From: Inhella inkyongensis
GTDB taxonomy: Bacteria > Pseudomonadota > Gammaproteobacteria > Burkholderiales > Burkholderiaceae_C
DNA length: 64,000 nt
Assembly: GCF_005952805.1 (NCBI RefSeq)
Contig: NZ_CP040709.1
Span: forward strand, 3,100,001 to 3,164,000
Direction of reading: 5' to 3'
Shown in pieces: positions 26,937 to 35,634 of this stretch; positions within the stretch are counted from its first letter, which is position 1; each line of letters opens with the position of its first letter. The translations under genes and the position numbers were made by a program. The notes under the pieces were generated by a model that saw nothing but the letters and a program-made list of their open reading frames with translations, had not been told where the DNA came from and ran no database searches.

Positions 26937-29609
26937 TCAGCTGCGCGACATGGTGGCGCGCAGCGCCTCGGTCAGCGCGGACAGCGACTCGGCCACATGG
27001 GCACGCGTCTCCACCGAGCCGCCCTTCCCCGCAGCGGCTTGCAGATCGCCCTGCAGCTGCTTGGCATGCCAGCGCACCAGGGACAAAGCATCCGCCGGCA
27101 GCGGGCCACCCTTGGTCAGCAGCGTGGTCACGCGCTTGAGGTGCTCGCGCTGCAGATTGCGGCGCAGACCTTCGATCTCGGCGCCGCTCTTGAGCTCACT
27201 CCAGATCGCGCTTTGGATCGACCCATAGACCTCGGCCAAGCTGATGGCGCCCTTGCGCTCCTTCTCGCTCAGATAGCCCGGCAGATCCAGCAGGCGCTTG
27301 GCGGTCGGCACGCCCATCAGGCGGTCCAGCGCGGCACGCTGCAGGCTCAGCACGGCCCCACCGATGTCAGCCGGCAGGCCACGCTCCCACTCGTTGTAGT
27401 CCACCTGCAGATTGCTGAGGAACTCGGGACGGAACTTGAAGCTGCTGGCGCTGAACAGACCCGAGGTCAGGCTGTTCAGGGCATCGCGCTGCTTGGCCGG
27501 GGCAATCGGCGTGAACGCCGCCTGACCCGCAGCCGGGGCTTCACGCGAGGCGCTCATGCCGCCCACGTACTTGGCGGCCGAATCGGCACCGCGTGCCAGC
27601 TGCTGGAAGCCGGCCATCAACGAACGACGTGCGCGGGTGGGATCGTCGCCCGGCTTGAAGCCGCGATCCTGCACCCGGGCCCACAGTTCCTTGCTCAGGG
27701 CCAGGCGCTTCTTGAAGTAGCCCAGCGGGTCGTCGCCCAGGTCGAAGCGGTTGGCCAGCGGGTCCATGCCGTCATAGGGACCGCCCACACCGGCGTCCAT
27801 GTCGTCGGCGTAGATCAGCTGCGGGTCCTTGGAGCGCGAGGCGATCTTCTCCAACTCCTGCTTCTCGGTGGCGGCATCCAGCGGCTTGTAGGCGTACTCG
27901 ATGGCCCAGTAGTCGTAGGCGCCCAGGGTGGTGTTGTTGTAGCTGCCCACCTTCTCGCCCTTGAGGGGCAGGTTGTAGGCGTTGTAGTCCATCACCGAGG
28001 ACGAAATGCCGTTGGCTTCGGTAAAGGCCTTGTCCTGCAGCTGTTTGAAGCTGACCGTGGTCGAGGCCTTGAAGTTGTGCTTCAGGCCCAGGGTGTGACC
28101 CACCTCGTGCATGATCACGTCCTTGATCACGGCCTGCACAAAGGCTTCGGCCTCCGGGCTGTCCGGGGCGATATCGCCACGGGCTTCCAGCAGATCAAGC
28201 GCGAAGTGCATTTCGCCACTGGCAGCTTGGGCGTAGTTGCACTGGGCGGCGAAGCGGCTGCTTTCCTTCCAACCCTTGCTCAACGCCGGCAGCGGCGCGT
28301 GCGCGCTGTGGTCGTGGTGATCATGAGCCGCGGTGTCTTCGGCGATCACACGGCGCGAACCGCGGGCGAACACATCGCTCATGCCGATGTCGGCATCCAG
28401 AATTTCACCGGTGCGCGGGTCGGTGTGGCTGGGGCCAATGGCAAAACCCACATCGGCGCCAACGAACCAGCGGATCGACGCGTGGCTGGCGTCCATATTG
28501 TCCCAATCGGCGTCGTCGGGCTGCTGCTTGGCCACCACGGCGTTCTTGAAACCGATCTTCTCGAAGGCCTTGTTCCACTCCAGGATGCCGGCCTCGACCG
28601 CCTTGCGGTAGCGCTGCGGAATGTTCTTGTCCATCCAGTAGGTGATGGGCTGCTTGGGTTCGCTCAGGGCCGCACTCGGGTCGGCCTTCTCCAGGCGCCA
28701 GCGGTTCAGCAGGTGCACACGGTTGTTGGGCTTCAGGTCCGAGTCCAGATCGACATAGGACTCCATGAAATGACCCAGACGCGGATCGATGGAGCGCGTG
28801 GCAGCCAAGGTCTCGGGCAGCGCACGGAAGTTGTAGACGAAGTCCACAAAGAAGCTGCGCGGATCCGGCACGGCCTGCGGCGGCGTGGGCATCGGGATGG
28901 GGCTGGGCATCAGCGGCGGGGCCGGGATGCGCGGGGTGGCGAAGTGCAGGCGGCCGGTCAGCGTGGAGAGCTGGGCATCGGCGCGCGTGGCGGCAAAGGT
29001 CGAGTTGGGCTTGTCCACGCCATAAGGCAGGCGGTAGGCCCACTCCAGACGCGTGCCGTAGCCGGGGATGTCGGCCAGCAGGAAGCTGGCATCCACCAGG
29101 AAGCTCTTGCGCTCGGCGTGGTCGGCGCTGGCCACGGCCGTGCTGCCGATCAGGCTGGGCGAGAAGGCCTGGGCCACCGAGGCCATGCCCTCGCCCTTGG
29201 CGCGGAACTTGTTGTTGAGGGCGATCAGTTGGAGCTGGCGACCCACCAGGCGGAACTCGGCCATCGTGTCCGGGCCCATCTGGCTGGCGTACATGCCGCG
29301 CTCGCCCAGCGAGTTGGCAACGTTGATGGTGAACAAGAAGGGCTTGTTCAGCATCGCGCGCGGGATTTCCAGCCAGACCTTGTCGTCCTTCTTCCAGATC
29401 GGGAACAGGCCGTCCTGGCTCTTGGCATCCTTGCTCACCTCAGCGAAAGGCTTGGGAGCGCTCGGGTCTGCCGGGGGCTTGGGGGCGGCCGCAGCGGCTG
29501 CAGCGCCATTGGCCGGAGCCGCCGGCGGCGTTTGCGCCTGAGCGCTCAGGCCAGCCAAGGCCAGGGTCAGGGCGGACAGAGCCCAACGCGAAGAGGACGA
29601 GGTTTGCAT
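26937..29609 (-). CDS. Large exported zinc-dependent metalloprotease (DUF5117/DUF4953 type)
   Basis: An 890-residue protein with a signal peptide (SSRWALSALTLALAGLSAQA), a proline/alanine-rich spacer and a DUF5117-like N-terminal region ('DGLFPIWKKDDKVWLEIP'). The extended zincin motif HEVGHTLGLKHNF is intact and is followed by a large helical C-terminal region. It is a metzincin-like predicted endopeptidase acting outside the cytoplasm; the substrate is unknown. The start at 29609 (AAGGA upstream) is preferred over an in-frame ATG 62 codons earlier, which would bury the signal peptide. It is transcribed alone. Confidence 0.9.
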   Translation of the reverse strand: MQTSSSSRWALSALTLALAGLSAQAQTPPAAPANGAAAAAAAPKPPADPSAPKPFAEVSKDAKSQDGLFPIWKKDDKVWLEIPRAMLNKPFLFTINVANSLGERGMYASQMGPDTMAEFRLVGRQLQLIALNNKFRAKGEGMASVAQAFSPSLIGSTAVASADHAERKSFLVDASFLLADIPGYGTRLEWAYRLPYGVDKPNSTFAATRADAQLSTLTGRLHFATPRIPAPPLMPSPIPMPTPPQAVPDPRSFFVDFVYNFRALPETLAATRSIDPRLGHFMESYVDLDSDLKPNNRVHLLNRWRLEKADPSAALSEPKQPITYWMDKNIPQRYRKAVEAGILEWNKAFEKIGFKNAVVAKQQPDDADWDNMDASHASIRWFVGADVGFAIGPSHTDPRTGEILDADIGMSDVFARGSRRVIAEDTAAHDHHDHSAHAPLPALSKGWKESSRFAAQCNYAQAASGEMHFALDLLEARGDIAPDSPEAEAFVQAVIKDVIMHEVGHTLGLKHNFKASTTVSFKQLQDKAFTEANGISSSVMDYNAYNLPLKGEKVGSYNNTTLGAYDYWAIEYAYKPLDAATEKQELEKIASRSKDPQLIYADDMDAGVGGPYDGMDPLANRFDLGDDPLGYFKKRLALSKELWARVQDRGFKPGDDPTRARRSLMAGFQQLARGADSAAKYVGGMSASREAPAAGQAAFTPIAPAKQRDALNSLTSGLFSASSFKFRPEFLSNLQVDYNEWERGLPADIGGAVLSLQRAALDRLMGVPTAKRLLDLPGYLSEKERKGAISLAEVYGSIQSAIWSELKSGAEIEGLRRNLQREHLKRVTTLLTKGGPLPADALSLVRWHAKQLQGDLQAAAGKGGSVETRAHVAESLSALTEALRATMSRS

Positions 29610-29784
29610 CGGAATGGATCCTTGATTCAGACAGACCCAGGCCAAAGAGCCTGGGCGGCAAAAGCGCGCGACTGTTGCAGCCGGCCTCCCGAGCGTCAAG
29701 ACGGTCATGCCCGGGGTGCTGGACGTCATGGCCGGCGCACAAGCGCCGGGAGTGTGCCCCAGCCTGCCTACACTGCCGCTCGTC

Positions 29785-30360
29785 ATGCGTACCACCCATT
29801 TGCTCTATCTGCACGGCTTTCGCTCCAGCCCGCAATCCGCCAAGGCCCAGCGCGTGGCGGTCTGGGCGGCCACCCAGCCTGAGCTGCACTTCCTGGCCCC
29901 GGCCCTGCCCCCATCGCCGCGCGAGGCCATGGCCCAGATCGCACGCCTGACCCAGGACTGGCCGGAGCAAGGCTGCGCCGTCGTCGGCAGCTCACTGGGG
30001 GGCTATTACGCCGCCGCGGTGGCCCAAGCGCGGCCGCAGTGGCGGGTCGGCTTGCTCAACCCGGCCGTGGACCCGGCCCGCGACCTGGCCGCCTACATCG
30101 GCGAACAGAACTACTGGCATCGCCCGGAAGAACATTTCTATTTCAAGCCCGAGTACGTGGACGAGCTGAGGGCGCTGCACGCCGGCCCCCTCACCGACCC
30201 CAGCCGTTGGTTTGCCCTCTTGGCGCGCGGCGACGAGCTCTTGAGCTGGCGCGAAATGCTGGCCCGTTACGGCCTGGGCCGGGTGCTGCTGCTGAACCAG
30301 TCCGACCACGCGATCAGCGACTTTGATCGCTGGCTTCCCGAACTCACCCGCCACCTCTGA
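29785..30360 (+). CDS. YqiA/YcfP-type alpha/beta-fold esterase
   Basis: A 191-residue alpha/beta hydrolase: 'LLYLHGFRSSPQSAKA' at the start, the nucleophile elbow VGSSLGGYYA (Ser about residue 70) and a late 'NQSDHAISDF' histidine. This matches the YqiA/YcfP family of small esterases of unclear substrate. The start at 29785 is the ATG right before the family N-terminus; an upstream ATG gives a proline-rich tail with no match. The SDR gene follows two bases after its stop. Confidence 0.87.
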   Translation: MRTTHLLYLHGFRSSPQSAKAQRVAVWAATQPELHFLAPALPPSPREAMAQIARLTQDWPEQGCAVVGSSLGGYYAAAVAQARPQWRVGLLNPAVDPARDLAAYIGEQNYWHRPEEHFYFKPEYVDELRALHAGPLTDPSRWFALLARGDELLSWREMLARYGLGRVLLLNQSDHAISDFDRWLPELTRHL

Positions 30361-30362
30361 CC

Positions 30363-31109
30363 ATGAAGCCTCGTTTCCAAGACCAAGTCGTGCTGATCTC
30401 CGGCGCCGCCCAAGGCATCGGTCTGGCCAGCGCCCGGCTCTTTGCCGCCGAAGGGGCCCGCCTGGCCCTGCTGGACATGAACGCCAGCGCGTTGAGCGAG
30501 GCCGTCGCCCAATGTCAGTCATTGGGCGCGGCTGTGATCAGCCAGGCCGGCAGCGTGGCCGAGCGACCGGTGTGGGACGCCCTGGTGGCTGCGGCTCTGG
30601 CGCAGTGGGGGCGCATTGATGTGCTGATCAACAACGCCGGCATCACCCGTGACGCCCGTTTTGAAAAGATGAGCGAGGCTCAGTTCGACAGCGTCATCGA
30701 CATCAATCTGCGCGGTGTCTTCCATGGCGCGCAGGCGGTGTTGGCGGCGATGACGACCGCCGGGCGCGGCGTCATCCTCAACACCAGCTCGGTGGTGGGC
30801 TTGCATGGCAACTATGGCCAGACCAATTACGCGGCGGCCAAGGCCGGCGTGATCGGCATGACCAAGACCTGGGCGCGCGAACTCGGCCCCAAGGGCATCC
30901 GCGTCAATGCCGTGGCGCCGGGCTTCATCGCCACCCCGATGACCGCCGCCATCCCACCGCAGGTCAGTGAGATGCTGGTGGAGCGCGTGCCCCTGGGCCG
31001 CCTGGGCCAGCCCGAGGACATTGCCCAGGCCTATGCCTATCTGGCCAGTGAGGCGGCGGCTTATGTCACCGGGACGGTGTTGGAGGTGAGCGGCGGACTC
31101 TCCATGTGA
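30363..31109 (+). CDS. Short-chain dehydrogenase/reductase, FabG-like 3-oxoacyl reductase
   Basis: A 248-residue classical SDR: cofactor loop GAAQGIGLASA, NNAGIT, the catalytic Ser in 'NTSSVVG' and the YAAAK pair (Tyr about 154, Lys about 158), then 'RVNAVAPGFIATPMT'. This matches FabG or acetoacetyl-CoA reductase types, acting on acyl-ACP or acyl-CoA. It stands apart from a fatty-acid cluster, so a specialised role such as polyhydroxyalkanoate or degradation metabolism is possible. It is translationally coupled to the YqiA-type esterase. An 8-bp hairpin spans its stop codon. Confidence 0.9.
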   Translation: MKPRFQDQVVLISGAAQGIGLASARLFAAEGARLALLDMNASALSEAVAQCQSLGAAVISQAGSVAERPVWDALVAAALAQWGRIDVLINNAGITRDARFEKMSEAQFDSVIDINLRGVFHGAQAVLAAMTTAGRGVILNTSSVVGLHGNYGQTNYAAAKAGVIGMTKTWARELGPKGIRVNAVAPGFIATPMTAAIPPQVSEMLVERVPLGRLGQPEDIAQAYAYLASEAAAYVTGTVLEVSGGLSM

Positions 31110-31115
31110 GTCCGC
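31093..31115 (+). terminator. Hairpin spanning the SDR stop codon
   Basis: Perfect 8-bp stem GCGGACTC / GAGTCCGC with a 7-base loop that contains the last codons; the TGA stop begins at the 3' edge of the loop. No T-tract follows, so its terminator function is uncertain. Confidence 0.5.
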
Positions 31116-31678
31116 TGCGGCACTGAGCATTGGATGTCTGTGCCATCAGCCCGCCGGGATTTGGCTTCGCCGAAGCCTTCGGCTTTCGGCCCGGCGGCCG
31201 ACCTACTTTCTTCGCTTCGCCGAAGAAAGTAGGCAAGGAAGGGCGACCCCGATGTGCAGCCCCAGCCTGCGGCTGGGGTCCCCGCCGCCAGCGCCAAAGG
31301 CGCTGTGCTTCTCGGCAGCGCATAGGGGGCCCCACGAAACGGAGCAATGAATCGAAATAGGGGGCTGTTCGGCTGTTGGCTGTTTGGGGGTCCCCCTATG
31401 CCAAGCCGAGGAGCACAGGAGTGCAGGCCCGCGCGCGCAGCGCGCCACGTGAACTGACTCGGCGCGGCCGTTCAAGCGCAGTGAGCGCAGCGAACGGAGT
31501 GCGTTCCGCGCCGGGGTCTGCATTCCGAGCACCGCAGGGAACCCCTGGCACGGCCAGGGGCGTAGGCATCGGGGGTCGCCTTTCTCTTTCCCCCTTTCTC
31601 TTTGGCGAAGCAAAGAGAAAGGGGTCGGGTGCAGGGGTGAAGCCCCTGCGGGCTCTCACACGAAGTCCGAAACCATCT
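31110..31678. other. 569-bp gene-free region holding a symmetric inverted-repeat element
   Basis: No open frame here looks coding. The region is filled with hairpins, described as the 31202-31623 repeat. It separates the SDR gene from the convergent CAT-like gene. Confidence 0.7.
31202..31623. repeat. Inverted-repeat intergenic element with hairpin ends
   Basis: The left end is a 13-bp perfect hairpin (31202-31233; CCTACTTTCTTCG, loop CTTCGC), then GGCGACCCCGATG (31242-31254), then a 7-bp hairpin (31261-31277). The right end mirrors it: hairpin CCCCTGGC-ACG-GCCAGGGG (31542-31560), CATCGGGGGTCGCC (31567-31580, the inverted copy with one extra C), then a 13-bp hairpin (31592-31623, loop GCGAAG). 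Inner arms CATAGGGGGCCCC (31321) and GGGGGTCCCCCTATG (31386-31400) are also inverted. It looks like a non-autonomous, BIME- or MITE-like repeat; no transposase is present. Confidence 0.75.
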
Positions 31679-32359
31679 CTACCAAAGCCCCTCCGGCTCC
31701 GCCAGCAGCGCTTCCAAAGCCTGCACGAAGCGCCCCACATGCAGCCCATCCACCAAAGCATGGTGGATCTCGAGATTCATCGCCATCTCAACCCGCTCTG
31801 AACCCCCGGGGCTAAAGCGCCCGAAGGCAAAGCGAGGGGTGCCGTCGTCGAAAGCGCCGGTGTGGGCGTGCTCAAAGTGGGTGAAGTCCAGCCAGGGCAA
31901 GGTGGTGGTGTAGACGCAGCCCCCATGCGGACCGCCGATGCCCCAATCGGTGCCCGGCACGCGCGCCGCCTCGATGGCGGCTCGCGCCGGGCCCACAAAG
32001 TCGCGCAGGCGCGCGCCCCAGGGCAGATAGGCCACCGCGAAGCTGTCGTCGCTGCGCGCCAAGGTGATGGAGGCATCCACCCGCGCCCACTCCAAAACCT
32101 GGCCATTCCCGTGCCCATCCCGGACCAGACGCTGGCGCAAGGCCGGCACCGCCAAGCAGGCCTGCAGCACCGCATGGTGGTAGGCCAGCAGCGGACTCAA
32201 GCCCGGCAATTCATCGCGCCAGGCCTGCACGCAGGCCAGCAAGGGTCCGACATCCAGCCGCGTCGTCAGACCCCAGCGCGGCTGGCTGGCGCCGCGATAG
32301 AAGGCAAAGGCCTGGTGACGCGGCCCCTGGCTGAGGTCAAGCACCCGGAACTCGCTCAT
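31679..32359 (-). CDS. Chloramphenicol-acetyltransferase-like protein (CAT fold)
   Basis: A 226-residue protein close in length to type A CATs (about 219). The catalytic block 'EIHHALVDGLHVGRF' keeps the HHxxxDG motif near the C-terminus. Whether it acetylates chloramphenicol is not shown; many chromosomal CAT-like genes act on other acceptors. Its ATG overlaps the prolyl oligopeptidase stop by 4 bp (ATGA), so the two are translationally coupled. A longer frame upstream lies inside the neighbour and is not used. Confidence 0.85.
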   Translation of the reverse strand: MSEFRVLDLSQGPRHQAFAFYRGASQPRWGLTTRLDVGPLLACVQAWRDELPGLSPLLAYHHAVLQACLAVPALRQRLVRDGHGNGQVLEWARVDASITLARSDDSFAVAYLPWGARLRDFVGPARAAIEAARVPGTDWGIGGPHGGCVYTTTLPWLDFTHFEHAHTGAFDDGTPRFAFGRFSPGGSERVEMAMNLEIHHALVDGLHVGRFVQALEALLAEPEGLW

Positions 32360-34506
32360 GGCTTCGCGGCGGCCGCCGGTTGATAGGCCGGATGGCCCAT
32401 CTGCCACAGAAAGAAGCTCCACACATCGGCCTGCTCGTCCAGCTGAGAACTGACCGAGGAGCCCATGCCATGGCCGGCCTCGTAGTCCACGCGCAGCCAC
32501 ACCGGCTTGGGCGCCGCGTTCTTCGCCGTGGCCGCTTGCAATCGGGCCGCGAATTTGGCCGGCATCCAAGCGTCCACGCGCGGGTCGTTCGCGCCCGTGG
32601 TGACGATCACAGCCGGATAGACCTGGCCGTCCTTCACGTTGTGGAAGGGGCTCAGAGCAAACATGGCCTTGAAGTGGCGCGGGCTCTTCACCGTGCCGAA
32701 CTCGGCGATGTTGGGCGCGCCGTTTGGGGTGAGTTCCATGCGCAGCATGTCGCTCACGCCCACCGCGGCCTGGGCGGCGGCAAAGAGCTCCGGGGCCTGG
32801 TTGATGGCGCCGCCAATGGTGATGCCACCGGCCGAGCCGCCAGTGCCGGCCAGCAACTGCGGGCTGGTGTAGCCCTTGGCAATCAGATAACGCGCACAGG
32901 CGATGAAGTCGCTCACCGTGTTCTGTTTGTTCACGATGTGCGCGCCGCGGTGCCAGGCTTCCCCCAACTCGCCACCACCGCGCACATGGCAGACGGCAAA
33001 GCGCCCCCCCTGCTCCAGCCAGCCCAGGCGGCTGGGGCGAAAGCCCGGCTCCATCACCATGCCGTAAGCGCCGTAGCCGGTCAGGATGGTGGGCCGCGCC
33101 ATGCCGGCGTGGCCTTTGGGGTGGACGATGGACAGCGGCACCTGCACGCCGTCATGGCTCTTGACCATCACGCGCTCGGCGCTCAGGCCCTCCAAGGGGT
33201 AACTTGCCTGCGGCTGCAGATCGACGGCTCGAGCAGGCTGGCCGGCGCGGACCACCAGGGTCTGGGCCGGATTCACCCAACCGTCCATCCGCAGCAGCCA
33301 CTCGCCGTCGGGCAAGGCCGCCATCTCGCGCACCGTGCCCTCAAAGGGCAGGGTCAGGGTCTGCGGCGCCGCCTTGCCATTCAGGTCCAGCTGAGTCAGA
33401 CGACTCACGCCCCCATCCAGGCCGCGCACCAGGAGCTGCCCCTCCCCCTTTTCGATCTCCAGCAGCACCTGCTGCGAAGGCGCCAGCAGAGTCTGGGGCT
33501 TGCCCCCTGCGGCCGGATAGACCAGCAAGGCACGGCGCGGGTCCTGACGCTGGCTCAGGGCCAACAGGCGCTCGCCGTCCAGCACGGCCTTGGTCACCCG
33601 GTCCTTCGGCGCAATCACACGCTTCCAACGCGCCTGCCCCTGCAGCAGGTCGGCCAGCGGCGCCACGAAGTAGCTGCGGTCCACGGCGTCACCGTGCAGC
33701 AACTCGGCCACCGCCCAGCGCGAGCCCTTGCTGGCGTAGACATAGGGCAGATCGGCGATCTCGAACTGGCCCTGTCCTCGGCCCGTGCCCCAGCCAAACA
33801 CCGGACGGTCCTGCTTCCAGTCGGCACCCAGACGGTGGAAATACACCGCGCTCTTGTTGTAGCGCTCGTCCTGCGGGTGGCGGTTGTAGAAGAAGCCGCT
33901 GCCGTCGGCCAGCCAGGACACGCCATACTGGTTCAGACCGGCGTGCGGGATGCGTTCGGACAAAAGCTCACCCCGCGCCAGATCCAGCACCACCAGGGTG
34001 CTGTCCTCGCTACCGCCAGCTGACAGCCCCAGGGCGACGCGCTTGCCATCGGGCGAAGCGCTGTAGAAATCGATGGAGTGCTTGCCCGGCAAGCCCGGCA
34101 CGTTCAAGGGGTCCAGCACCTGGCGCTCCGGCCCCGCAAGCCCTTCGCGCAGCCACAGGCGACGCTGGTTCTGACCGGGCTCGCGCTTCAAAAAGAGGAT
34201 CTGACCGGCTGTGGGTGCATAGCCCCCCGTGCTGACACCGGCATCCATCAACTGCCCCAGACGCTCGCGCAACGCCGTGCGGCCCGGCAGAGTCTGCAAT
34301 CCGGCGCTCGCGTACTGAGCCTGGGCCTTGAGCCACTGCTGGAACTCGGCCGACCTCATGTCTTCCATCCAGCGGTAGGGATCGCTGACCGTGACGCCGT
34401 GATAGCGGTCCTGCACTGGCCGCACTGGGGTGTCGGGATAGGGCGTGCTGGCCAGCACCGCAGAGGCCGTGGCCCCCATCAACAAGACCCCGAAGAATGG
34501 TCGCAT
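32356..34506 (-). CDS. Prolyl oligopeptidase family serine peptidase (S9A), exported
   Basis: A 716-residue protein with a signal peptide (RPFFGVLLMGATASAVLA), a beta-propeller N-terminal region starting at 'YPDTPVRPVQDRYHGVTVSDPYRWMED', and a C-terminal alpha/beta hydrolase. The nucleophile is in GTGGSAGG, the Asp in NDPRVDAWM and the His in YEAGHGMGSS. It should cut short proline-containing peptides in the periplasm or outside. The start at 34506 excludes six residues of a longer frame. It is divergent from the binding-protein gene, with about 150 bp between the chosen starts. Confidence 0.92.
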   Translation of the reverse strand: MRPFFGVLLMGATASAVLASTPYPDTPVRPVQDRYHGVTVSDPYRWMEDMRSAEFQQWLKAQAQYASAGLQTLPGRTALRERLGQLMDAGVSTGGYAPTAGQILFLKREPGQNQRRLWLREGLAGPERQVLDPLNVPGLPGKHSIDFYSASPDGKRVALGLSAGGSEDSTLVVLDLARGELLSERIPHAGLNQYGVSWLADGSGFFYNRHPQDERYNKSAVYFHRLGADWKQDRPVFGWGTGRGQGQFEIADLPYVYASKGSRWAVAELLHGDAVDRSYFVAPLADLLQGQARWKRVIAPKDRVTKAVLDGERLLALSQRQDPRRALLVYPAAGGKPQTLLAPSQQVLLEIEKGEGQLLVRGLDGGVSRLTQLDLNGKAAPQTLTLPFEGTVREMAALPDGEWLLRMDGWVNPAQTLVVRAGQPARAVDLQPQASYPLEGLSAERVMVKSHDGVQVPLSIVHPKGHAGMARPTILTGYGAYGMVMEPGFRPSRLGWLEQGGRFAVCHVRGGGELGEAWHRGAHIVNKQNTVSDFIACARYLIAKGYTSPQLLAGTGGSAGGITIGGAINQAPELFAAAQAAVGVSDMLRMELTPNGAPNIAEFGTVKSPRHFKAMFALSPFHNVKDGQVYPAVIVTTGANDPRVDAWMPAKFAARLQAATAKNAAPKPVWLRVDYEAGHGMGSSVSSQLDEQADVWSFFLWQMGHPAYQPAAAAKP

Positions 34507-34658
34507 CGCAAGCTCACAAAGCAAAGGAAAACCTCAGTGTAGGCAGACCGAGCGGGGGTTCCGTTCAGGCGCAGAATGCCGCGGCGGCGACTGAGAAAAA
34601 CAAAACATTGACCGCACAGGCCCAGCGCCTGCAAGTCCAGCTTTTGGGAGAGCCTGCC

Positions 34659-35627
34659 TTGAACTGTCTGCCCCTGTCCTTGAATCGCCGCCAAGCCGGC
34701 GCACTGCTGGCCGTGGCATGGAGCGGCCGCGTCACGGCCGCTGAACGGCGCATCGTCTATCTGAGCGCCAAGCAGGATCTGCCCTTCTGGTCCACCGTGG
34801 GTCGGGGTGTGCGCAGCGTGGCGCTGGCCCAAGGTTTCGGCTTTGTGGAACTGGACAGCCAGCTCAAGGCCGAGGTGCAACTTGAAAACGCCCGCAGGGC
34901 GATCCAAGACAAAGCCGCGGGGCTGGTGATCTCACCAGTCGATAGTCAGAGCGCCCCGGCCGTCCTGGACTTGGCACGCAAGGCCAAGGTGCCGGTGGTG
35001 ATTGCCGACATCGGCACCACGGCGGGCGACTACGCCACCTATGTGAAGTCTGACAACTACCGCGGCGCCTTCGACACCGGCAGCGCACTGGCCCAAGCGC
35101 TGAAGGATCGCGGCTGGCAGCAGGCGCCCCATGCCCTGATCACGATTTCACTGGCGCGCAAGAACGGCCAGGACCGCACCAATGGCTTTCGCGACGCCTT
35201 CAAGGAGGCCGGTCTGGGCAAGGAAGTGGCGCTGCGCCAAATGCAGGACTACTCGGCCGCCGAGACCCAGCGCTATGTGGCGGAACTGCTGGCCCAGCAT
35301 CCGCAACTGCGCGCCCTCTTCATCCAAACCGATCAACCCGTGGCGGGTGCGCTGCAAGCCCTGAAGGCGGCGGGACGCAGCGGCGAGGTGCTGATTGCCT
35401 CGTTCGACGCCATGCCGGAGGTCGAAGCCTTGCTAACCCACGGCACCTTGGTGGCCGTGGGGATGCAGCAGCCGCATTTGATGGGACAACGTGCGGCCGA
35501 AGCCTTGCTGAGTGCGCTACGCGGCGAACGCCCGCCCAAGCAGGTGCTGGTTCCCATCATGGTGGGCACCGGCAAAAACATCAGCAACCTGATGCCCCAA
35601 GTGAACAAGCAAGTCTTTGGCCGCTGA
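34659..35627 (+). CDS. Periplasmic sugar-binding-like protein (LacI/RbsB/LuxP fold)
   Basis: About 322 residues of a type I periplasmic binding protein: 'IVYLSAKQDLPFWSTVGRGVRSVA' at the start of domain 1, 'GLVISPVDSQSAPAVLDLA', 'DQPVAGALQALKAAGR' and the C-terminal 'PHLMGQRAAEALLS'. No ABC permease or ATPase gene is near. A histidine kinase gene follows 7 bp later, so this is probably a sensory binding protein in the manner of LuxP/LuxQ (inference). The start is uncertain: TTG at 34659 has GGGAGAG 6 bases before it and begins a hydrophobic signal-like stretch, while an in-frame upstream start adds 54 unlikely residues. Confidence 0.78.
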   Translation: MNCLPLSLNRRQAGALLAVAWSGRVTAAERRIVYLSAKQDLPFWSTVGRGVRSVALAQGFGFVELDSQLKAEVQLENARRAIQDKAAGLVISPVDSQSAPAVLDLARKAKVPVVIADIGTTAGDYATYVKSDNYRGAFDTGSALAQALKDRGWQQAPHALITISLARKNGQDRTNGFRDAFKEAGLGKEVALRQMQDYSAAETQRYVAELLAQHPQLRALFIQTDQPVAGALQALKAAGRSGEVLIASFDAMPEVEALLTHGTLVAVGMQQPHLMGQRAAEALLSALRGERPPKQVLVPIMVGTGKNISNLMPQVNKQVFGR

Positions 35628-35634
35628 AGCAGCC

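Noticed and set aside
31130..31801. Several open frames (75-140 codons) in the SDR-CAT intergenic region
   Set aside because: They follow the hairpin repeats, lack ribosome binding sites and have low-complexity RP/GA-rich translations.
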